Positions 44,745-54,399 of a DNA stretch of 64,000 nt are shown here, piece after piece. Position 1 is the first letter of the stretch; each line of letters begins with the position of its first letter. The translations under genes were made by a program, and so were the position numbers. A model generated the notes under the pieces. It did no database searches, had not been told where the DNA came from, and saw only the letters and a program-made list of their open reading frames with translations. The DNA lies in assembly GCF_003864295.1 (NCBI RefSeq), contig NZ_BDQK01000001.1, forward strand, positions 248,001 to 312,000. Direction: 5' to 3'. Source of the DNA: Aphanothece sacrum FPU1. GTDB taxonomy: Bacteria > Cyanobacteriota > Cyanobacteriia > Cyanobacteriales > Microcystaceae.

Positions 44745-46082
44745 ATGTCTAAATATGACTCCCATCTAAAATGTTCATTTTGCGGCAAATCCCAGGAGCA
44801 GGTGCGTAAGCTCATCGCTGGCCCGGGAGTCTACATTTGTGATGAATGTGTTGAATTATGTAACGAGATTTTGGATGAAGAATTGATTGATGATCCCACT
44901 CGTCGCCCCATGACGGCAGCAAGTCCTGATGAGTCGGGAACTAAACGTCGTAACCGTCCCGATCGTCTGCCCTTTGATCTAATTCCTAAACCTAGAGATA
45001 TCAAAAAAAGTCTCGATGAGTACGTTATTGGACAAGAGGAGTCAAAAAAAGTTCTCTCTGTGGCAGTATACAATCATTATAAGCGTTTGAGTTTAACTAA
45101 CTCTAAAAAGGGCGGCCATGGGGAAGATGGCATTGAACTTCATAAGTCCAATATTCTTTTGATGGGGCCAACAGGATCAGGGAAAACCTTACTTGCTCAA
45201 ACTTTAGCCCGTATTTTAGAGGTTCCGTTTGCGGTAGCAGATGCTACTACCCTCACAGAAGCGGGTTATGTGGGGGAAGATGTGGAAAATATCCTACTGC
45301 GACTGCTACAAGTGGCAGATTTAGACGTAGAAGAAGCTCAACGGGGTATCATTTATATCGATGAAATTGATAAAATTGCCCGTAAGAGTGAAAATCCTTC
45401 CATTACTCGTGATGTGTCGGGTGAAGGGGTTCAACAAGCTTTACTGAAGATGTTGGAGGGGACGATCGCTAATGTTCCACCTCAAGGGGGACGCAAACAC
45501 CCTTATCAAGATTGTATTCAAATTGATACTAGCAATATTCTCTTTATCTGTGGTGGGGCCTTTGTTGGCTTAGATAAGGTGATTGAACAACGACTTGGTA
45601 AGAAGTCTATGGGGTTTGTTCGTCCAGGGGAAACTCCATCTAAGGAAAAACGGGCAGCAGAGTTAGTGCAGAAGGTTGAACCGGATGATTTGGTAAAATT
45701 TGGCATGATTCCCGAATTTGTGGGACGTATTCCGGTGATGACGGCTTTAAATCCCTTAGATGAAGATACTTTGATCGCTATTTTAACTAAGCCTCGTAAT
45801 GCTTTGGTTAAGCAGTATCAAAAATTGCTCAAGATGGATAATGTTCAACTAGAGTTTAATAAGGATGCTATACAAGCGATCGCTCAAGAAGCTTACCGAC
45901 GCAAAACAGGGGCTAGGGCTTTACGGGGCATTGTGGAAGAATTAATGTTAGATATAATGTATGAGTTACCATCTCGTAAGGATCTGCAACGGTGCATGAT
46001 TACGAAGGAAATGGTGGAACGACGGTCTACGTCTGAGATTCTCGTACATCCTTCTTCTATTCCTACACCAGAATCAGCTTAA
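44745..46082 (+). CDS. clpX: ATP-dependent Clp protease ATPase subunit ClpX
   Basis: 445 aa. The N-terminal C4 zinc-binding domain (CSFCGKSQ...CDECVELC), Walker [14 protein letters not shown], Walker [12 protein letters not shown], sensor and box VII segments [16 protein letters not shown] are all present, and a C-terminal domain. It unfolds substrates for ClpP. Last of the tig-clpP-clpX series; a hydrolase starts 16 nt later, so that gene may be in the same operon. Confidence 0.97.
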   Translation: MSKYDSHLKCSFCGKSQEQVRKLIAGPGVYICDECVELCNEILDEELIDDPTRRPMTAASPDESGTKRRNRPDRLPFDLIPKPRDIKKSLDEYVIGQEESKKVLSVAVYNHYKRLSLTNSKKGGHGEDGIELHKSNILLMGPTGSGKTLLAQTLARILEVPFAVADATTLTEAGYVGEDVENILLRLLQVADLDVEEAQRGIIYIDEIDKIARKSENPSITRDVSGEGVQQALLKMLEGTIANVPPQGGRKHPYQDCIQIDTSNILFICGGAFVGLDKVIEQRLGKKSMGFVRPGETPSKEKRAAELVQKVEPDDLVKFGMIPEFVGRIPVMTALNPLDEDTLIAILTKPRNALVKQYQKLLKMDNVQLEFNKDAIQAIAQEAYRRKTGARALRGIVEELMLDIMYELPSRKDLQRCMITKEMVERRSTSEILVHPSSIPTPESA

Positions 46083-46098
46083 TTTGACGAAATTATCC

Positions 46099-46932
46099 AT
46101 GAATAAGATTAATATTCGCGGTGTCGATCACTATTATGAGTGGATACGTCAACCGGGGGACACGGGGTTAAAACCTGTTATGGTGTTTGTTCATGGTTGG
46201 GCTGGTTCGGCACGCTATTGGCAAAGTACGGCCCAAGCTTTGTGCGATCGTTATGATTGTTTATTGTACGATATGCGAGGTTTTGGCCGGTCTAAATTGC
46301 CGGAAATTTCCCTAAATTTAAGTTACGAATTAGAGGAGTACGCGGAAGATTTAAGGGTATTATTAGATAGTTTAGGTATTGATAAAGTTTATCTGCATAG
46401 TCACTCTATGGGTGCTTCTGTGGGGGCTTTATTTATGACAATGTACCCGAAAAAGGTGGAACGGGCTATCTTAACTTGTAATGGCATTTTTGAGTATGAT
46501 GAGAGGGCGTTTAATGCCTTTCATCAGTTTGGTGGTTATGTGGTTAAGTTTCGTTATAATTGGTTTTTAAAGGTTCCTTTGGCTGATCGTTTATTTATGG
46601 CCAGATTTTTATATCGTCCCATTAAAAAAGAGGAAAGATTGGCTTTTTTAGAGGATTTTATATTAGCAGATTATGAAGCAGCTTTAGGCACAATTTATAC
46701 GTCTGTGAGTAAGAAAGCGGTGGAAATTATGCCGCAAAAGTTTGCAGAAATTACTGTTCCTACTTTGTTAATTTCTGGGGAGAAAGATCAGATTATTCCG
46801 GCAAAAATGGGACGGATGGCGGCAAGTTTAAATGATAAAATTGAGTATGTAGAGATGGCGAAAACGTCTCATTTTCCCATGTTGGAAGATCAGGAAATGT
46901 ATTTAAAAACTGTGAGAGAGTTTGTAAATTAA
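46099..46932 (+). CDS. Alpha/beta hydrolase
   Basis: 277 aa from the ATG at 46099 (MNKINIRGVDHYYEW); a TTG at 46084 is weaker. The oxyanion-hole motif HGWAGSARYW, nucleophile elbow HSMGAS, acid LLISGEKDQIIP and the His in KTSHFPM complete a catalytic triad. Substrate unknown; the family includes esterases, haloperoxidase-like and C-C bond hydrolases. It is closely linked to clpX on the same strand. Confidence 0.85.
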   Translation: MNKINIRGVDHYYEWIRQPGDTGLKPVMVFVHGWAGSARYWQSTAQALCDRYDCLLYDMRGFGRSKLPEISLNLSYELEEYAEDLRVLLDSLGIDKVYLHSHSMGASVGALFMTMYPKKVERAILTCNGIFEYDERAFNAFHQFGGYVVKFRYNWFLKVPLADRLFMARFLYRPIKKEERLAFLEDFILADYEAALGTIYTSVSKKAVEIMPQKFAEITVPTLLISGEKDQIIPAKMGRMAASLNDKIEYVEMAKTSHFPMLEDQEMYLKTVREFVN

Positions 46933-47033
46933 GTAAAGATGAGTTGTTGTTCGTTCATGACTTTAATTCTCCTTGTACTAATGTTGTGGTGTTCGGAGCA
47001 ATTTAGCGACTTGCTTAGGTTCCACCGAGGGGA

Positions 47034-47297
47034 TTACTTTTTATCCCGAATGCCTTCGATCAGGGTTTCTAGTCTGGTTAATCTTTGTTCTAGGCGGTTT
47101 TCGCTGTCTTTTATTTCATTTCTGATGTTTGCGACTTCAACGTTGATATTTCCTTTAATTTCTAATAATTCTGAGTTTAAGGGGATTAATTCTACTTTGA
47201 TGACGAGTCTTATCATCCAGAACAATCCTCCAAAAAGGACTCCTAATGCGATTATTGTTGATGCGATCGTGGGGACGTAGGGGATGAGGTCTGACAT
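47034..47297 (-). CDS. Small membrane protein with a coiled-coil tail
   Basis: 87 aa. One strong membrane segment at about 12-34 (ASTIIALGVLFGGLFWMIRLV), then a charged helical region (NSELLEIKGNINVEVANIR...RLTRLETLIEGI) with heptad spacing. The coding pattern fits this strand better than the opposite ORF. No family recognised. It lies upstream of the DEAD-box helicase terminator, same strand as the helicase but after it in direction. Confidence 0.6.
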   Translation of the reverse strand: MSDLIPYVPTIASTIIALGVLFGGLFWMIRLVIKVELIPLNSELLEIKGNINVEVANIRNEIKDSENRLEQRLTRLETLIEGIRDKK

Positions 47298-47350
47298 TGT
47301 TGTCTTTAAACCTGCATAGTTGAAGGTTATCAGTAAAAAATATTGAATAA

Positions 47351-47389
47351 GTGATGAATCTGCTTACTTTTAATAAGCAGATTCATCAC
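47351..47389 (-). terminator. Terminator of the DEAD-box helicase gene
   Basis: GTGATGAATCTGCTTA (47351-47366) pairs perfectly with 47374-47389, a 16-bp stem. On the minus strand a T-rich run (TTATTCAATATTTTTTACTG) follows. Confidence 0.82.
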
Positions 47390-47400
47390 GAAACTAAGCC

Positions 47401-48846
47401 TTAACGACTTTGATCGTGAGTCACAACCTTGCGATCGCTTTGTTTAATGATATTGTGACGGCTAGGTTTAGAAGCATTAGATTTACTAGGCTTACGCTTA
47501 ATTAAGGGTTTGGATAAGTTATTTTCAGGGACTTCCCAATCAGTTCTCATCCAGTGAGGACAATTTTGATCATAGATCATCTGTAGGGCCGCCGCCGCAA
47601 TGGCTTGGGGGTCATATTCGGCACTCAGTTCCCGCACCAAGGGTAAGAAAGAAGCCATCCGTTCTCCTGCCAGAGAATCTTGGATTTGTTGTTGTAATTT
47701 TCCGAGTCGTTTAGCCTCAACTTGAGAACGGTTAGGAATCTGACAAACTTCTAAAGTCTGACGCACTCGTCGTTCAATTTGGCGAATCATACGACGATCA
47801 ATCGAATCAGCTAAAGAAATAGCGGTTCCGGTTTTTCCTGCTCGTCCTGTCCGACCAATCCTGTGAATATAGGTTTCCGCATTATCAGGGAAATCATAGT
47901 TAATTACATGGCTGAGGTTTTCTACATCTAACCCCCGCGCCGCAATATCAGTAGCAACTACTAATTTAACTTTGCCATCCCGAAAACGTTGTACTAGACG
48001 TTCCCGTTGGGATTGACTCAAGTTACCATGATATTCATCCACACTTTGCCCCGCTTCTTGTAACTTGCTCGTTAATTCAGCAGCAGTTTGTTTAGTACGG
48101 ACAAAAATAATGGCAGATTCAGGATTTTCAATCTCTAAAATTGGCTGTAACGCTTTTAATTTAGACCATCCACGAGGTACATTATAGAGATGTTGTTCAA
48201 TCATGGTAGGAGCCGCTTGAGGCTGCTCCACACTCACTGTAACTGGAGTGGTGAGAAACTGATTAACTAAATCCCGAATTTCTCTGGGCATAGTAGCCGA
48301 AAAACAGGCCGTATTACGACTTGCTGGAGTGGTTTTAAGAATGGTTTTGACATCATCAATAAAGCCCATACTTAACATTTCATCAGCTTCATCAAGCACC
48401 ACCCAACGCAAAGAATCTAAAACTAATTTTTTGCGTTCTAATAAGTCGATAACTCGTCCAGGAGTTCCTACTACAATTTGAACGCCTCGTTCTAAACTGC
48501 GAATTTGTCGCTCAATAGATTGACCACCATAAACGTTGAGAATAAACAGACGACGTTCTGTAGTAAAGTCTTTCATCGCCTGAGCTACTTGTTGGGCTAA
48601 CTCACGAGTTGGGGTGAGAATTAATGCCTGAACATTGGGGTTTTTAACATCAATTTTTTCGAGAATAGGTAAGGAATAAGCAGCCGTTTTTCCCGTTCCT
48701 GTTTGAGATTGCCCCAGGATATCATTGCCTTCTAGGATTAAGGGAATGGCTTTCGCTTGAATTTCGGTGGGAGTATCAAAACCAATGGCTTCTAATCTGT
48801 TTACGATGGCTTCAGATAATCCTAAGTCTTGGAAAGAAATGGTCAT
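47401..48846 (-). CDS. DEAD-box RNA helicase
   Basis: 481 aa. All helicase motifs are present: SQTGTGKTAAYSLPI (I), PTRELAQQV (Ia), VGTPGRVIDLL, VLDEADEML (II), FSATMPREI (III), and HRIGRTGRAGKTG (VI). A basic C-terminal tail (KRKPSKSNASKPSRHN) probably adds RNA binding. The size and layout recall cyanobacterial CrhR, the cold and redox-induced helicase, but the name is not certain. Its 157-bp 5' leader (48847-49003) could carry regulation, though no element is recognised. Ends with a clear terminator. Confidence 0.93.
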   Translation of the reverse strand: MTISFQDLGLSEAIVNRLEAIGFDTPTEIQAKAIPLILEGNDILGQSQTGTGKTAAYSLPILEKIDVKNPNVQALILTPTRELAQQVAQAMKDFTTERRLFILNVYGGQSIERQIRSLERGVQIVVGTPGRVIDLLERKKLVLDSLRWVVLDEADEMLSMGFIDDVKTILKTTPASRNTACFSATMPREIRDLVNQFLTTPVTVSVEQPQAAPTMIEQHLYNVPRGWSKLKALQPILEIENPESAIIFVRTKQTAAELTSKLQEAGQSVDEYHGNLSQSQRERLVQRFRDGKVKLVVATDIAARGLDVENLSHVINYDFPDNAETYIHRIGRTGRAGKTGTAISLADSIDRRMIRQIERRVRQTLEVCQIPNRSQVEAKRLGKLQQQIQDSLAGERMASFLPLVRELSAEYDPQAIAAAALQMIYDQNCPHWMRTDWEVPENNLSKPLIKRKPSKSNASKPSRHNIIKQSDRKVVTHDQSR

Positions 48847-49003
48847 AAGGAAGGTTTATTTTGTAAGTTGACTTTTGAGTTTAAAAATTGCATGATTGGC
48901 AGCTAGGTCAGGTTTAATTTATTCCTAAAACTGCGGGATATTTTGGCTCATACTAGCACAATTTATCTCTGGTTTCTAGTCCGGTTTATACGGAAAATTT
49001 CCC

Positions 49004-50326
49004 CTAGTTCAAAGTGATTTCTCCATAGAGATCATAGACATCTGCATCAGTTATTTTGACGGGGATAATACTATTCAATAAAGCATCTCCTTTTACGTAA
49101 ACAATACCATCTACTTCTTCGGGTGCGAAGCGGGCCGAACGACCAATTAATTGTTCTGTTTCTGGATTTTCTTGCTCAATCAATACCTCGACGGTTTCGC
49201 CAATATAGGCTTGATTTTTCTTGAGAGAAATTGGTTGCTGAATTTGCATTATTATTTCTCGTCTTTCTTGAGCAATTTCTAAAGGGATTTGATCGGGCAT
49301 TTTATAAGCAGGGGTTTCTTCTTCCGGTGAAAAGGTAAAGACTCCCACATGATCAAATTCGTGTTCCTCAACAAACTCAACTAAATGTTGGAAATGTTCC
49401 TCAGTTTCTCCAGGAAATCCCACAATAAATGTGGTTCTTAATACTGCTTCAGGAATGGATTCTTTGAGGCGTTTAATAATGTTATCGTTGACTTGTCCTT
49501 GCCAGGGACGATTCATTCTTCTTAGAATATCAGGATGGGAATGTTGTAGGGGTAAATCCAGATAAGGCAAAACGTTGGGCGTTTCCCTCATGGCTTCAAT
49601 TACTTTCGGGGTTAATCCCGTCGGATAAGCATAATGAATCCGAATCCAAGGAATATCGACTTTTCCTAAGGCCCGCAACAGTTCAGCGAGTTTTGCCTCT
49701 CCATACAAGTCTAGTCCATAATTAGTCGTAATTTGGGAAATTAAGATTAATTCTTGAACCCCTTGTTCAGATAATTGTTCAGCTTCTTTGACTAGAGATT
49801 CAATCGAACGCGATCGCTGATTTCCTCTTAAATAGGGAATAATACAAAAGGCACAGCGATAATCACAACCCTCGGCTACTCGTAAGTAAGCGACTCCTTC
49901 TGTGGTGGTTCGATAACGAGGAACAGTTTCATCGGCGATAAACGTCGGATTACTGGAAATCTCTGTGACTCGTTCACCTGTTTCTACTCGTTCGATTACG
50001 TCTACAATTTTTTGATAATCTCCGGTTCCTACTAAAGCAACGGCTTCTGGCAGTTCGGCAAGTAATTCCCCTTGGAAATGTTGGGCCATACAACCAGAAA
50101 TAATGATCTTTTTGTTGGCTTCTGCTAGTTCTACTAAGGTACGAACTGACTCTTCTCGCGCTTCTTGGATGAAACTACAAGTATTAACAATAACGTAATC
50201 GGCTAGTTCTTCGTTGGCATCGACTGGATAACCTGCTGCAGTTAGCAAGCCTAGCATATGCTCTGAGTCGATGCGGTTCTTTTCACATCCTAAGTGAGAG
50301 ATGGCTATAGTTGGCTTATTGCCCAT
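49004..50326 (-). CDS. rimO: Ribosomal protein S12 methylthiotransferase
   Basis: 440 aa. N-terminal UPF0004 domain with [13 protein letters not shown] and [10 protein letters not shown] cysteines. The radical SAM motif is [11 protein letters not shown] (CxxxCxxC), and a C-terminal TRAM domain ends the protein (about 380-440). It methylthiolates Asp88 of ribosomal protein S12. The near relative MiaB modifies t[23 protein letters not shown] and YPTGLT fit RimO. Single gene on the minus strand. Confidence 0.95.
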   Translation of the reverse strand: MGNKPTIAISHLGCEKNRIDSEHMLGLLTAAGYPVDANEELADYVIVNTCSFIQEAREESVRTLVELAEANKKIIISGCMAQHFQGELLAELPEAVALVGTGDYQKIVDVIERVETGERVTEISSNPTFIADETVPRYRTTTEGVAYLRVAEGCDYRCAFCIIPYLRGNQRSRSIESLVKEAEQLSEQGVQELILISQITTNYGLDLYGEAKLAELLRALGKVDIPWIRIHYAYPTGLTPKVIEAMRETPNVLPYLDLPLQHSHPDILRRMNRPWQGQVNDNIIKRLKESIPEAVLRTTFIVGFPGETEEHFQHLVEFVEEHEFDHVGVFTFSPEEETPAYKMPDQIPLEIAQERREIIMQIQQPISLKKNQAYIGETVEVLIEQENPETEQLIGRSARFAPEEVDGIVYVKGDALLNSIIPVKITDADVYDLYGEITLN

Positions 50327-50860
50327 GAATTATTTGGTTTTACCCCTTATCGTTCACCGGGGCCAAAACCAAGTAAATCCTTCTCGTTAGCCTTACGGCT
50401 AGGAATGGTTAAGCGGACGACGCTGGCTTGCCCCTGTTGTACACTTAAATTATCTTAACATACTTTTTGCTTAAGGGAAACCCTTCTAGAAAAAATTGTG
50501 TTTAATGGCTGTAAGAAAATACCCCAGAAACGGTATTTATGGCGTTGCAGCAGCACTGGCAAAGCAAGATTGAGATAGGGGTTAGGTTTTGGGGGTTGGC
50601 GGTTAGGGATAAATTCTCTAGAATTTTGCTGTTACGATTAAATCCCGTCATACAGCTAATGCTGTTTTAAAACAAGCAGGACTCTCTAAGGCTTTTTAGT
50701 CCGCCATTATGGCTCTCTCGACATCTTGGGATAAAATGTATAATCAGCTACAATACTTTATATGGTGGATTACGAGGCGCCTTAAAAGTTATGATTTTTT
50801 CATCAAAGTCATAGCCGCGTCTAACTCACCCTACGAATTATAAGCTTTACTTATCCCCCT
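50327..50860. other. Gene-free spacer upstream of rimO
   Basis: No gene is supported. It contains a GC-richer stretch (50345-50455) with hairpin potential (TAGCCTTACGGCTA) that could be a leader of rimO or a small RNA, G-run heptamer repeats (50575-50610), and a C-terminal coding scrap in the + frame at about 50622-50699 ending in AGLSKAF. None could be assigned. Confidence 0.4.
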
Positions 50861-51076
50861 TTACTTCCTAAATTTTGCTATCCATAATTTAGTGCCAAAA
50901 ATCCCTATTAATAAGCTTGGAATGCTTAAATCTACATCCAATGTTTCCCAATGTAATCCCTCGCAGGATGGTGTAATCTCTACTTCTGCAATATCTTTGT
51001 CAGATGCACCTGCTAATCCCTGAATTAAGTTAAGAGGAAACAAAAAAGTAGTGCCATTTTTCAGTTTAAGAACGAT
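50861..51076 (-). pseudogene. DUF2442-like protein truncated by a composite repeat element
   Basis: The frame reads IVLKLKNGTTFLFPLNLIQG through AEVEITPSCEGLHWETLDVDL and IFGTKLWIAK, the DUF2442 pattern. Its N-terminus is lost: codon ATC at 51076 abuts the end of the element at 51077. The 60-aa reading from a TTG at 51043 is only what is left in phase. Confidence 0.72.
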
Positions 51077-51236
51077 GGTTCTATCGGACTTACTATGCTA
51101 AATTAATAATTAATGACAGACCTTATGTCTGATCCTATAAAGACTAAATCCGCCTGCGCAGACTAAATTTTAGGTTGCGTAGGCAACCTTTGTTTGTATA
51201 GCTTAACTCTTAAGAGTTAAGGTCTATCATTTGTAA
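51077..51236 (-). repeat. Composite four-hairpin element with one conserved 24-bp end, inserted in the DUF2442 gene
   Basis: On the minus strand, in order: P1 CTTAACTCTTAAGAGTTAAG (51202-51221 on +), linker CTATACAAACAAAG, P2 (51172-51189), P3 with GTCTGCGCAGGC, a linker ending CTTTATAGGATC, P4 CAGACATAAGGTCTG, then the 24-bp end (51077-51100). The sequence upstream of P1 (TTACAAAT...AGACCTTAACTC) matches the element at 4286, but the second terminal repeat is absent. Confidence 0.75.
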
Positions 51237-51378
51237 AGAATTGAGGAATGTTAGATTATCTTGCAATTTAATACTTGCAAGATATTTTTTTATAAATAGT
51301 ATTAGGAAGCTTATCATCATCTATCTACTTGTAATATCATGAGAGAAAGAAACCGACACAGAAATTCCTATTACCACA

Positions 51379-54258
51379 GTGACAGAACCCAAAAGCTACA
51401 AAGACAGTGTAAACTTACCCCAAACTGATTTTAGTATGCGGGCCAATGCGGTCAGCAGAGAACTCGAATTACAGAAATTATGGGCAGAAAATCGGATTTA
51501 TGAGCAATTGTCTGAAAAAAATCCCGGTGACTTGTTTATCCTTCATGATGGGCCCCCTTACGCTAACGGGTCACTCCACATGGGTCACGCATTAAACAAA
51601 ACCCTCAAAGATATTATCAATAAATACAAATTGTTGCAAGGTCACAAAGTTCGCTATGTTCCTGGTTGGGACTGTCATGGACTCCCCATTGAACTCAAAG
51701 TTTTGCAAAGCATGAAATCTCAAGAAAGGGAGGGTTTAACCCCCATTAAATTACGTCGCAAAGCGCGAGATTTTGCCCTTAAAACGCAACAAGAACAGTG
51801 TGAGGTATTCAAACGGTTCGGAGTGTGGGGAGACTGGGAAAACCCCTATTTAACCCTCACTCCTGAATATGAAGCGGCCCAAATTGGAGTATTTGGAGAA
51901 ATGGCCCTCAAAGGGTATATTTATCGGGGTCTTAAACCTGTTCATTGGAGTCCCAGTTCTCAAACCGCTTTAGCAGAAGCAGAATTAGAATATCCTGAAG
52001 GTCATACTTCTCGTAGTGTATTTGCTGCTTTTCCTATCATTAAATCTTCAAAAAAAGCGCAAGAAATCTTAAAACCTTTCTTATCAAATTTAGGGGTTGC
52101 TATTTGGACAACTACCCCTTGGACGCTTCCTGGAAACTTAGCCGTTGCCCTGAATCCTGATCTCACTTATGCTGTAGTAGAACAGACTTCTAATCTTTGC
52201 AATTATCAATATTTAATTGTAGCAGCAGATTTAGTTGAGAAATTATCGGCTACTTTTGATACTTCCTTAACAGTTAAATCAACATTGCTAGGAAAGGATT
52301 TAGAACACACAATTTATCGTCATCCTTTATTTGATAGAGAGAGTGAAATTCTCATTGGTGGCGATTATGTTACTACAGAATCCGGGACAGGTTTAGTGCA
52401 TACGGCCCCTGGTCATGGACAAGAAGATTATATGGTGGGTCAACGCTATGGTTTAGCTATTTTGTCTCCTGTTGATGCTAAAGGAAACTTTACAGAAGAA
52501 GCGGGACAATTTGCGGGTTTAAATGTTCTTAAAGATGCAAATGAAGCCATTATTAATGAACTCAAAGAGAAGGGTTCATTACTTAAAGAAGAACCTTATC
52601 AACATAAATATCCTTATGATTGGCGAACCAAAAAACCGACTATTTTTCGGGCAACAGAACAATGGTTTGCTTCAGTTGAAGGGTTCCGAGATGCAGCATT
52701 AAAAGCGATTAAAACAGTAAATTGGATTCCCTCTCAAGGAGAAAATCGTATCACTCCCATGGTCAGCGATCGCTCAGATTGGTGTATTTCTCGTCAACGG
52801 AGTTGGGGTGTCCCCATTCCCGTTTTTTATGATGAAGAAACAAACGAACCTTTACTAACCGCAGAAACTATCAATTATGTGCAGAAAATAATTGCAGAAA
52901 AAGGTTCTGATGCTTGGTGGGAAATGTCTGTAGAAGAACTATTACCTACAAAATACAAAAAAGATGCACACAAATATCGCAAGGGAACAGACACAATGGA
53001 TGTATGGTTTGACTCTGGTTCTTCTTGGGCCGCAGTTGCCAAACAACGACCAGAATTAAAATATCCTGTTGATATGTATTTAGAAGGAACTGATCAACAT
53101 CGGGGATGGTTTCAGTCTAGTTTATTAACCAGTGTTGCAGTTAATGAAATTGCCCCTTATAAGACAGTATTAACTCACGGTTTCGTCTTAGATGAAAAGG
53201 GACGTAAGATGAGTAAATCAGAGGGTAATATCGTTGATCCTCAAATTATTATTAATGGGGGAAAAAATCAAAAACAAGAACCTCCTTATGGCGCAGATGT
53301 GTTACGATTATGGGTGTCATCGGTAGATTATTCTTCAGATGTTCCCATCGGACAAACCATCCTCAAACAATTATCAGACGTTTATCGTAAGATTCGTAAT
53401 ACAGCACGATTTTTATTAGGAAATTTGCATGATTTTGACCCTAGTAAGCATACTGTATCTTATGAGGAACTACCAGAATTAGATCAATATATGTTACATC
53501 GCATTACCGAAGTTTTCACAGAAGTGACAGATGCGTTTGAAACCTTTCAATTTTTTCGTTTCTTCCAAACTGTACAAAATTTCTGTGTTGTAGATTTATC
53601 TAATTTCTATCTAGATATTGCCAAAGATAGACTCTACATTTCTCATCCTGAGTCTATCCGTCGTCGTAGTTGTCAAACTGTATTAGCGGTAGCTGTAGAG
53701 AATTTAGCTAAAGCGATCGCACCTGTATTATGTCACATGGCCGAAGACATTTGGCAATTTTTACCCTACGAAACCCCTTATAAATCCGTTTTTGAGGCAG
53801 GATGGGTAAAAATGGATACGCAGTGGAAAAAACCAGAATTGACAGCTTACTGGTCAAAATTACGGCAAATCAGAACAGATGTGAATAAGGTTCTAGAACA
53901 GGCCAGAAATGAAAAAGCGATCGGGTCTTCTTTGGAAGCGAAAGTATTACTTTATGTGTCTGATCAAGACTTGAAAAAGCAACTAGAAACATTCAACCCT
54001 GATGATACTTTAAGCGGAAATCAGGTGGATGAATTACGCTATTTAGTGTTAGCATCTCAAGTGGAATTAGTTGATAGTTTAGAAACTATTAAAACAGCAG
54101 ACTATCAAAGTGAATCTGACTTAGTTTCTGTGGGGGTTATTAAAGCAGAAGGAGAGAAATGCGATCGCTGTTGGAACTATTCAACAAAAGTGGGAGAATT
54201 TAAAGATGATCCTACCATTTGTGAACGGTGTAATGCTGCTTTAGTGGGTGAATTTTAG
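51379..54258 (+). CDS. ileS: Isoleucyl-tRNA synthetase
   Basis: 959 aa, starting at GTG 51379 (no earlier in-frame ATG). HIGH-type motif GSLHMGHALNK, editing domain with WTTTPWTLPGNLA, KMSKS motif GRKMSKSEGN, and a C-terminal zinc finger CDRCWNYS...CERC. It charges tRNA-Ile and edits valine. The gene is preceded by a composite repeat element and followed directly by the 24-bp end of another copy. No T-box leader is present, as expected outside Firmicutes. Confidence 0.97.
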   Translation: MTEPKSYKDSVNLPQTDFSMRANAVSRELELQKLWAENRIYEQLSEKNPGDLFILHDGPPYANGSLHMGHALNKTLKDIINKYKLLQGHKVRYVPGWDCHGLPIELKVLQSMKSQEREGLTPIKLRRKARDFALKTQQEQCEVFKRFGVWGDWENPYLTLTPEYEAAQIGVFGEMALKGYIYRGLKPVHWSPSSQTALAEAELEYPEGHTSRSVFAAFPIIKSSKKAQEILKPFLSNLGVAIWTTTPWTLPGNLAVALNPDLTYAVVEQTSNLCNYQYLIVAADLVEKLSATFDTSLTVKSTLLGKDLEHTIYRHPLFDRESEILIGGDYVTTESGTGLVHTAPGHGQEDYMVGQRYGLAILSPVDAKGNFTEEAGQFAGLNVLKDANEAIINELKEKGSLLKEEPYQHKYPYDWRTKKPTIFRATEQWFASVEGFRDAALKAIKTVNWIPSQGENRITPMVSDRSDWCISRQRSWGVPIPVFYDEETNEPLLTAETINYVQKIIAEKGSDAWWEMSVEELLPTKYKKDAHKYRKGTDTMDVWFDSGSSWAAVAKQRPELKYPVDMYLEGTDQHRGWFQSSLLTSVAVNEIAPYKTVLTHGFVLDEKGRKMSKSEGNIVDPQIIINGGKNQKQEPPYGADVLRLWVSSVDYSSDVPIGQTILKQLSDVYRKIRNTARFLLGNLHDFDPSKHTVSYEELPELDQYMLHRITEVFTEVTDAFETFQFFRFFQTVQNFCVVDLSNFYLDIAKDRLYISHPESIRRRSCQTVLAVAVENLAKAIAPVLCHMAEDIWQFLPYETPYKSVFEAGWVKMDTQWKKPELTAYWSKLRQIRTDVNKVLEQARNEKAIGSSLEAKVLLYVSDQDLKKQLETFNPDDTLSGNQVDELRYLVLASQVELVDSLETIKTADYQSESDLVSVGVIKAEGEKCDRCWNYSTKVGEFKDDPTICERCNAALVGEF

Positions 54259-54259
54259 G

Positions 54260-54283
54260 GGTTCTACCGGACTTACTATGCTA
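54260..54283 (+). repeat. Single 24-bp end of the composite element family
   Basis: Begins 1 bp after the ileS stop codon and matches the end at 51077 except for one base. After it a decayed remainder (about 54284-54335) has short hairpins such as AGACTAAAGTCT. Confidence 0.7.
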
Positions 54284-54345
54284 AACAGACCTGAGTTCGG
54301 TGTTAATCATTAATAATAGACTAAAGTCTGAGTAAAAGCATAAAT

Positions 54346-54374
54346 AAGGGAAAAGAGTTAAGTTCTTTTCCCTT
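54346..54374. terminator. Bidirectional terminator between ileS and metK
   Basis: AAGGGAAAAGA pairs with TCTTTTCCCTT (54364-54374) across a 7-base loop, between convergent genes. Confidence 0.6.
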
Positions 54375-54399
54375 AAGTTAAATGATAATTTATTGAGGT

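Noticed and set aside
44831-45073. 80-aa antisense ORF in clpX
   Set aside because: Runs through the conserved clpX zinc and linker region; no independent support.
46939-47280. 113-aa + strand ORF opposite the small membrane gene
   Set aside because: The minus-strand reading has a clean membrane helix plus coiled coil and a good start; the + reading looks like its complement.
50345-50455. tRNA or tmRNA candidate upstream of rimO
   Set aside because: GC-richer with a short hairpin, but no TPsiC-arm GGTTCGA-type sequence, no CCA-like acceptor pairing and no clover-leaf could be drawn.
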